Assembly: GCF_046707225.1 (NCBI RefSeq)
Contig: NZ_JBJKOP010000036.1
Span: 310,001-374,000 of the forward strand
Length of the DNA: 64,000 nt
Origin: Caproicibacter sp046707225
GTDB taxonomy: Bacteria; Bacillota; Clostridia; Oscillospirales; Acutalibacteraceae
Direction: 5' to 3'
This document shows positions 58,916 through 64,000 of this stretch, piece by piece; position 1 is the first letter of the stretch; each line of letters starts with the position of its first letter. Made by a program: the position numbers and the translations under genes. The notes beneath the pieces are model-generated. The model saw only the letters and a program-made list of their open reading frames with translations. It searched no databases and was not told the DNA's origin.

Positions 58916-60103
58916 TTAAAGCGTGATCACTTTTTCGGTACGGTCTATGCCGCAGGGAGCGATTTTTGGAAGGCACAGAGCATACAGATCGGTCGCTTTG
59001 CTCTCCAAATCCGCAATTTCCTTTCCTCTGTCGTCCAGACCGGCAAGGTCGGATGAGCGGGAAATAATCGGCAGTTTGGAAATGGATCCGGCCTTTTGCA
59101 GAATTTCCGGTCCTCGCTTTCCAAGTCCCAAAATCCGGATATAGGGTGGAAGGCCGGAAGAATGAAAGGCTTTCAATCCTAAAAATGCGGAGAGAACAAT
59201 CCTCCGGATCCGCGCAAGCGGATACCGTTTGGTCTTTGTAAGAAAATACAGCTCTTCCAGCCCGGTCGCCTGGGCGGCCGCATTGAAGATTCTGTTTTCC
59301 AAGCCTTCGCTGATGTCGGGCAGAGCTGCAAAATCCTCTCTCGTCATCATCCGAAGCTGCGCGAGAACCGCCCGTTCCGCAAGGAAAAGATCTGCGGGAG
59401 CTTTTTCGGCTTTCATCTCTTTACTCAAAACCGAGTAGGCGGCGGAAGGCATTAGGGGGGAGCAGTCCCGCCCGCACCGTAGCAGTCTCCGAATCTGACC
59501 GGAGGAAGCAAAAGAGCCTGACTCACGGTCTGCGTCGTGTGCCGAACCGAAACGGCTGACGGTAACCGGCGTGATGCCGGAGCCGATCCTTTCAGCGGCT
59601 TTCATATATTCGATGCCGAGAATATTGTTGGGGTCGCGGAGCAAAGCGGCTGTTTCCGAACCGAACAACTGTTCCACCGCGTTTTGCCTTGCCGCCGCGA
59701 AGGTGGATCCGTTTTGAAGTGTTTTTCGCATTTCCTCCCGCAGCAATGGGGAAGAAAGCGCTTTCGCCGCGGCTTTCAGCCGGTCGACATTTCCGCATTC
59801 ACTGCCGAACCCGATCAGGTCGGCACCGATGGCGTCAAGAAGCGCGACGCCGCCGAAAGCAAACCGCTCGGCGCCCGCAACTGACCAGGGCAGGGGAAGC
59901 TCCGCGACCAGATCCGCTCCGCAGAGCAGCGCCTGCCGGACCCTGGCCCGCTTTGAGAGAATTGCCGCGTCGCCGCGCTGCACAAAATTGCCGCTCATGA
60001 CGGCGACGATGTGCGTCGCGCCATATGCTCTTAACCGCTTCATTAAATATTCGTGCCCATAGTGAAAAGGATTGTATTCACAGATAATACCCGCTGTTAA
60101 CAT
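58916..60103 (-). CDS. tmcAL: tRNA(Met) cytidine acetate ligase TmcAL
   Basis: A 395-residue enzyme that makes N4-acetylcytidine at the wobble base of elongator tRNA-Met using ATP and free acetate. The nucleotidyltransferase core starts TAGIICEYNPFHYGHEYLM with the HxGH-type ATP site, then VAVMSGNFVQRGDAAIL, LVAELPLPWSVAGAE, RDPNNILGIEYMKA and SSGQIRRLL. It is divergent from acetate kinase, a frequent neighbour in Clostridia and a good fit with acetate as substrate. Confidence 0.93.
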   Translation of the reverse strand: MLTAGIICEYNPFHYGHEYLMKRLRAYGATHIVAVMSGNFVQRGDAAILSKRARVRQALLCGADLVAELPLPWSVAGAERFAFGGVALLDAIGADLIGFGSECGNVDRLKAAAKALSSPLLREEMRKTLQNGSTFAAARQNAVEQLFGSETAALLRDPNNILGIEYMKAAERIGSGITPVTVSRFGSAHDADRESGSFASSGQIRRLLRCGRDCSPLMPSAAYSVLSKEMKAEKAPADLFLAERAVLAQLRMMTREDFAALPDISEGLENRIFNAAAQATGLEELYFLTKTKRYPLARIRRIVLSAFLGLKAFHSSGLPPYIRILGLGKRGPEILQKAGSISKLPIISRSSDLAGLDDRGKEIADLESKATDLYALCLPKIAPCGIDRTEKVITL

Positions 60104-60117
60104 TTTATAAGATAACC

Positions 60118-60146
60118 TTGAAATTATACCTTTCCTGTATTATGAT
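60118..60146 (+). promoter_or_regulatory. promoter of ackA
   Basis: TTGAAA (60118-60123), 17 nt, TATGAT (60141-60146). A half Rex-like sequence TGTTAA-CATT-TTATAA at 60095-60110 lies just upstream but has two mismatches. Confidence 0.6.
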
Positions 60147-60220
60147 ATACTATATTACACGATTCTAAAAGCTCTTACAATAGTTCTGCTCATGAATGCG
60201 TGAAATCTTGGAGGTAAATA

Positions 60221-61471
60221 ATGAAGGTATTGGTCATCAACGCAGGCAGTTCTTCCCTGAAATATCAGCTGATTGATATGGAGACGGAGAAAATGCTTGC
60301 AAAAGGTCTCTGTGACAGAATCGGAGTGGACGGTGCATTCCAGCACAAAACATCCGATGGCCGCAGTAAGAAAACCAAAACAGAAATTAAAGATCATGAG
60401 GCGGCGTTTCAGCTTGTTACAGAAGCTCTTGTCGACAAAGAAGTCGGTGTTATTTCCAGCCTGAATGAAATTTCTGCAATCGGCCACCGTGTGGTTCAGG
60501 GCGGCGCGATTTTTGATAAATCCGTTCTGGTAACAGATGAAGTCATCCGCCAGATTCAAAATCTGATTCCCTTGGCTCCGCTTCACAATGGTCCTGAAGT
60601 AAACGCTATTCTTGCCTGCCAGAAAGTGTTTGGTAAGGACAAGCCTCAGTGCGTTGTTTTCGATACTTCGTTCCATGCAACCATGCCCCAAAAAGCTTAT
60701 ATGTATGCAGTTCCATATGAGTATTATGAAAAGTATAATGTTCGCCGTTACGGTTTTCACGGTACGTCGCATCGGTATGTAAGCAGTCATTGCGCACATC
60801 TGATGCATCAGCCTCTTGAAGACATTAAAATGATTACCTGCCATATCGGCAACGGCTCTTCCATCGCAGCCATCCAAAACGGCAAAGTGATCGATACCAG
60901 CATGGGTCTGACTCCGCTGGACGGTTTTATGATGGGGACTCGTTCCGGTTCTCTTGACCCTTCCATTGTGACCTTTATTATGGAAAAGGAAGGTCTTACT
61001 CCGAAGCAGATGGACGAGGTTCTGAACCGCAAATCCGGCATGTATGGCATCTGCGGCTACAGCGATGACCGCGATGTAACGAAAGCGGAAATCGGCGGTG
61101 ATCCGAAAGCAATTCTTGCTCATGAAATGCTGAACTATCAGATCTCCAAACAAATTGGAGCTTATGCGGCGGCTTTGAACGGCGTGGACTGCATCGTCTT
61201 TACCGCGGGTCTTGGTGAAAATCAGCCTCCCATGCGCTATTCCATCTGCAAAAACCTGAAATATCTGGGGGTTAAGATTGATCCGATCAAGAACGATGAG
61301 TTTGTTCTCGGCAAGGAAGGCAAAATCTCCGCTTTTGATTCCACCGTTTCCGTTTACGTCATCAACACAAATGAGGAGCTCGTCATTGCCCGCGACACAA
61401 AGAATATTGTTAGCAGGCTCGAATATGCGTCGGCTCCGGATAAGACCAACGTTGACCCGGAAGACGTCTGA
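60221..61471 (+). CDS. ackA: acetate kinase
   Basis: A 416-residue ASKHA-fold kinase that gains ATP from acetyl phosphate. Signatures are VLVINAGSSSLKYQLID, the catalytic FDTSFHATMPQKAYMYAVP, RRYGFHGTSHRYVS, HIGNGSSIAAIQNGKVIDTS with MGLTPLDGFMMGTRSGSLDP, and FTAGLGENQP. GGAGG is 8 nt before the ATG. The phosphotransacetylase gene is not adjacent. The tail of about 15 residues after SRLEYASAP is slightly longer than usual. Confidence 0.97.
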   Translation: MKVLVINAGSSSLKYQLIDMETEKMLAKGLCDRIGVDGAFQHKTSDGRSKKTKTEIKDHEAAFQLVTEALVDKEVGVISSLNEISAIGHRVVQGGAIFDKSVLVTDEVIRQIQNLIPLAPLHNGPEVNAILACQKVFGKDKPQCVVFDTSFHATMPQKAYMYAVPYEYYEKYNVRRYGFHGTSHRYVSSHCAHLMHQPLEDIKMITCHIGNGSSIAAIQNGKVIDTSMGLTPLDGFMMGTRSGSLDPSIVTFIMEKEGLTPKQMDEVLNRKSGMYGICGYSDDRDVTKAEIGGDPKAILAHEMLNYQISKQIGAYAAALNGVDCIVFTAGLGENQPPMRYSICKNLKYLGVKIDPIKNDEFVLGKEGKISAFDSTVSVYVINTNEELVIARDTKNIVSRLEYASAPDKTNVDPEDV

Positions 61472-61500
61472 CTTGTAAACTTCTCAAAAACAGCCTTGAT

Positions 61501-61526
61501 AGGAGCAGCGCTGAGATGCTCCTTCT
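61501..61526 (+). terminator. hairpin after ackA
   Basis: AGGAGCA (61501-61507) pairs with TGCTCCT (61517-61523), 9-nt loop, followed by TCTTC only. Probably a weak terminator for ackA. Confidence 0.45.
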
Positions 61527-61554
61527 TCATGGTGGAATATTTTCCATTTTATAG

Positions 61555-61583
61555 AAAAGAGGCTTCCCGGAATGGGAAGCCTC
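61555..61583 (-). terminator. terminator of the V-ATPase operon
   Basis: GAGGCTTCCC (61559-61568) pairs with GGGAAGCCTC (61574-61583). On the minus strand TTTTC follows and on the plus strand TTTC, so it can serve both convergent genes. Confidence 0.75.
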
Positions 61584-61585
61584 TT

Positions 61586-62206
61586 TCATGCGGTTTTGCT
61601 GGCTTTTTGCCGTTTGATGATTTTCATACGCGAGAAATCTTCACGATCCTTTTCCTCCAACGCCTCAGTGATGGTTTTCACCGTCTGCTCAAAGCGGGGA
61701 ATCATGATATTTTTCAGCGCGTTTGCGCGCTTCTGCGTTTTCTTTACCGCGTTAGCCAGCCTGTAGACGCTGTTTTCGACTTCAGCTAACTCGGCGGTCA
61801 GTTTTTTCACTTCATCGAATTTCAGATAGGCCCGGTCGAGCAGGATATTTGTGGACATTAAGCCGAACGGAACCTGAGCCTTTTCCGCTTGAAGGGATAC
61901 CATAGGGATTTCAACGCCCATTACGCTGCGGTAAGCGACGTTCAGCCCGTTTTCCACAGGAACGGTCTGGGAAAGCTCCTTGACAATGCCGAGCGTGATG
62001 TTGGCTCGCTGGAGAGCGGCATATGCTTCTTCGTAAGCTTTGTCGATCTTACCCTGAAGCTGATTCGCCCTGTCGATCAGCGCCATCATTTCGCGGATTA
62101 AAATGTTGCGCTTCCGGTCCAGCAGTTCAAATCCGGAGCGGGAGAGCTCCAGTGTTTTTTTGGTAGACAGAAGATTCCCTTTGGTGGGTACGATCTGCTC
62201 ACTCAT
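61586..62206 (-). CDS. atpD: V-type ATP synthase subunit D
   Basis: A 206-residue coiled-coil central-stalk subunit. Identified by VPTKGNLLSTKKTLELSRSGFELLDRKRNILIREM at its start, in several shorter conserved runs, and by LANAVKKTQKRANALKNIMIPRFE near the C-terminus. The start is ATG 62206 behind GGAGGCGG, overlapping the end of the subunit B gene by 8 nt. Here atpD means the V-type subunit, not the F-type beta subunit. Confidence 0.93.
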   Translation of the reverse strand: MSEQIVPTKGNLLSTKKTLELSRSGFELLDRKRNILIREMMALIDRANQLQGKIDKAYEEAYAALQRANITLGIVKELSQTVPVENGLNVAYRSVMGVEIPMVSLQAEKAQVPFGLMSTNILLDRAYLKFDEVKKLTAELAEVENSVYRLANAVKKTQKRANALKNIMIPRFEQTVKTITEALEEKDREDFSRMKIIKRQKASKTA

Positions 62207-63692
62207 TTTCGCCGCCTCCGTTGCCGCTATCTTCTTTGGAGTCCTCACCGATCTTGTTTACATGATCCCAGATAGCCTGAGACACCCTGTCCTTGGCGTT
62301 GTCGGCCGACAGACGTTTCTTCGCGGGCTCGTAATACTGATCCAGCATCTGGTCGTCAACGCGGTCCAGCGCTCCGCGGGGAAGGGTTGCGAGCAGTTCC
62401 CAGCCAAGGTCAAGACTCTGCTCGATGGAGCGGTTTTCGGAAGGCCCCTGATTTACAAAATGTGATTCAAACAATTTGCCGAATTCCAGATATTTCTTGT
62501 CTTCGGGAGACAGCTCTTCTTCACCGATAACGGAAGCAAGCGAACGGACATCCATCACTTTTGCGTAGGATGCGAAAAGCTGGTTGGAAAGCGCCGAATG
62601 GTCCTCACGCGTATATCCTTTTCCGATACCATCCTTCATCAAACGCGAAAGGGAGGGGAGAACGGCAACCGGAGGATAGATACCCTGTCCGTCCAGAGAA
62701 CGGTCCAGAACAATCTGTCCTTCCGTAATATATCCCGTCAAGTCCGGAACCGGGTGCGTTACATCGTCATTCGGCATGGTCAGAATCGGGAGCTGCGTAA
62801 CGGAACCGGTTTTGCCCTTTACCATGCCTGCGCGTTCGTAGAGGGACGCAAGGTCGGAATAAAGATACCCCGGGTATCCCTTTCTTCCGGGGATTTCGCC
62901 CTTGGAGGAGCTGAATTCACGCAGAGCTTCCGCGTAAGCGGTCATATCCGTCATAATGACGAGGATATGCATGCCCAGCTCAAAGGCCAGATATTCCGCG
63001 ACGGTCAGCGCGCAGCGCGGAGTCAGAATTCTTTCGATGATCGGATCGTTGGCAAGGTTTTGAAACATGACGACCCGCTGCAGAATACCGGATTCACTGA
63101 ACGACCGGCGGAAATAGTCCGCGACGTCGTTTTTCACGCCCATTGCTGCAAAAACGATTGCGAATTCGCCGTTTTCGTCGCTGATTCTTGACTGGCGGGC
63201 AATCTGGACGGCGAGTTCATTGTGCTTCATACCGGAACCGGAAAAAATCGGAAGCTTCTGCCCGCGGATCAGCGTCATGAGCGTGTCTATCGTGGAAATG
63301 CCGGTATTGATATAGTTTTTCGGATAGATTCTTGAGACCGGGTTGATCGGAGTTCCGTTAACGTTGGCTCTTTTTACGGGGAAGATATTCCCCAAGCCGT
63401 CAATTGGCCGTCCGGAACCGTCGAAAATGCGTCCCAGGAGTTCGGGAGAGAGCGGCATTTCCATTGGGCGGCCGGTCAGTCTGGTTCGCGTGTTGGTCAG
63501 GGAAATTCCGCGGGTTCCCTCAAAAACCTGAATGACGGCACGGTTTCCTTCCATTTGCACAATTCGGCCCTGTCGAATGCTGCCGTCATCCAGACGGATG
63601 CCCACAACCTCTTCGAAAAATGCGTTCTGAACGTCGTCAAGAACGATCAGGGGGCCGTTAATATCTTTTACGCCGATATAATCAAGAATCAT
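62199..63692 (-). CDS. atpB: V-type ATP synthase subunit B
   Basis: A 497-residue regulatory nucleotide-binding subunit of the rotary ATPase. It carries FEGTRGISLTNTRTRLTG, SPELLGRIFDGSGRPIDGLG, TLIRGQKLPIFSGSGMKHNELAVQIARQ (the P-loop position is altered, as normal in B subunits) and the VIMTDMTAYAEALREFSSSKGEIPGRKGYPGYLYSDLA block seen in shorter runs. ATG 63692 has GGAAGGCGG upstream. The C-terminal 20 residues are Glu/Asn/Gly-rich. Order A-B-D as in other Clostridia. Confidence 0.95.
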   Translation of the reverse strand: MILDYIGVKDINGPLIVLDDVQNAFFEEVVGIRLDDGSIRQGRIVQMEGNRAVIQVFEGTRGISLTNTRTRLTGRPMEMPLSPELLGRIFDGSGRPIDGLGNIFPVKRANVNGTPINPVSRIYPKNYINTGISTIDTLMTLIRGQKLPIFSGSGMKHNELAVQIARQSRISDENGEFAIVFAAMGVKNDVADYFRRSFSESGILQRVVMFQNLANDPIIERILTPRCALTVAEYLAFELGMHILVIMTDMTAYAEALREFSSSKGEIPGRKGYPGYLYSDLASLYERAGMVKGKTGSVTQLPILTMPNDDVTHPVPDLTGYITEGQIVLDRSLDGQGIYPPVAVLPSLSRLMKDGIGKGYTREDHSALSNQLFASYAKVMDVRSLASVIGEEELSPEDKKYLEFGKLFESHFVNQGPSENRSIEQSLDLGWELLATLPRGALDRVDDQMLDQYYEPAKKRLSADNAKDRVSQAIWDHVNKIGEDSKEDSGNGGGENE

Positions 63693-63752
63693 GTGAAACC
63701 GCCTTCCAATCAATCATTTTAACAGTACGGTGCCAGCGGGGAAATATGCCCG

Positions 63753-64000
63753 TTAAGCAGAAACGATCTTGGAGAGAGTACTGTCAATCTCTTTGATATA
63801 GTCTTCAAACATTTCCGGTTTGTTGTTCGGAATATCATATTTCATCTTGACCAGCTTGTCAAAAAGACCGGTTTGCAAAATGCCGGAAATCGGTATGCTG
63901 GCGGAAATTAAATGTTTTGCCTTTTGATAAAGATAAAGAATTACCTTCATCATCTGCTTTTGCTTTTCAAGAGGAACATAGGTATCCTCCGCATGAAAAG
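63753..64000 (-). CDS. atpA: V-type ATP synthase subunit A, C-terminal part
   Basis: The frame enters from the right edge and stops at 63753; only the last 81 codons are visible. The phrase DTYVPLEKQKQMMKVILYLYQKAKHLI and then IPISGILQTGLFDKLVKMKYDIPNN match the helical C-terminus of catalytic A subunits. The catalytic P-loop lies outside the window. 60 nt before subunit B, same operon. Confidence 0.85.
   Translation of the reverse strand, partial: FHAEDTYVPLEKQKQMMKVILYLYQKAKHLISASIPISGILQTGLFDKLVKMKYDIPNNKPEMFEDYIKEIDSTLSKIVSA

Noticed and set aside
60095..60110. TGTTAACATTTTATAA as a Rex site for ackA
   Set aside because: Left half matches but the right half has two mismatches, and most of it lies in the tmcAL start region.
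60155..61153. Open frame of 332 codons on the minus strand
   Set aside because: Antisense of ackA, which has every acetate kinase signature.
1..64000. CRISPR arrays, tRNA or rRNA genes, IS elements, prophage
   Set aside because: No regularly spaced repeats, cloverleaf-like intergenic sequence, transposase or integrase was seen; intergenic regions are nearly all short.

Overview
The window looks like a chromosome segment of an anaerobic, fermentative low-to-mid GC Firmicute of class Clostridia, most likely the Oscillospirales (Ruminococcaceae-type). The evidence is the mix of a class III fructose-1,6-bisphosphatase, Rex, a monomeric [FeFe] hydrogenase, acetate kinase with TmcAL, formate-tetrahydrofolate ligase, a V-type ATPase, McsA/McsB, many TTG starts with strong AGGAGG-type ribosome sites, and no aerobic respiratory genes. 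Coding density is high. I see no rRNA, tRNA, IS element, phage or CRISPR array. The only long non-coding stretch is 3913-4612.

Layout. 1-3912 (minus): a carbohydrate operon (GH130 phosphorylase, sugar nucleotidyltransferase, GT4 glycosyltransferase, a truncated partner). 3913-4612: an AT-rich regulatory island with promoters on both strands and two hairpins. 4613-10314 (plus): a complete oligopeptide/dipeptide ABC importer. 10414-12374 (minus): a PadR regulator with an MFS exporter. 12485-16551 (plus): a Pho-box promoter driving pstB-phoU-response regulator-histidine kinase. 16602-19268: fbp and a divergent HD hydrolase. 19370-23031: two ABC exporters and a small GntR/YtrA-type regulator sharing an operator-like sequence. 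23243-27717: an [FeFe] hydrogenase behind a perfect Rex-type palindrome, followed by an ABC exporter, a PHP phosphoesterase and a TSCPD protein. 27759-27896: a 45-residue Cys-rich membrane peptide. 28021-30214: McsA, an McsB-like protein with altered catalytic motifs, and a TPR protein. 30263-35775: S1 protein, cyclophilin lipoprotein, DUF4870 protein, CTP synthase, aldo/keto reductase.

35828-39540 (minus) is the most unusual locus: an Rrf2 regulator, a three-part fusion of acyl-CoA dehydrogenase, the FAD domain of ETF-alpha and rubredoxin, and a flavodiiron protein. Together they read as a short electron wire from acyl-CoA to O2 or NO. 39688-43613 (minus): upp, rpiB, tsaB, tsaE, fhs. 43772-50390: rodA (plus) against an ftsK/uppP/tepA/MBL cluster (minus). 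50545-55216 (plus): acn-traX-icd-rex, whose promoter carries a second Rex-like site, so Rex may control its own operon and the oxidative TCA arm. 55294-57851: lemA with a DUF2207 protein. 57960-64000: DUF4380 protein, tmcAL, ackA, and V-ATPase subunits D, B and A (A cut by the right edge).

A common theme is redox balance: Rex sites before hydrogenase and aconitase, the ETF/rubredoxin fusion with flavodiiron protein, acetate kinase, and an Rrf2 protein with three cysteines. All functions are assigned from sequence motifs read by eye; no database search was run.
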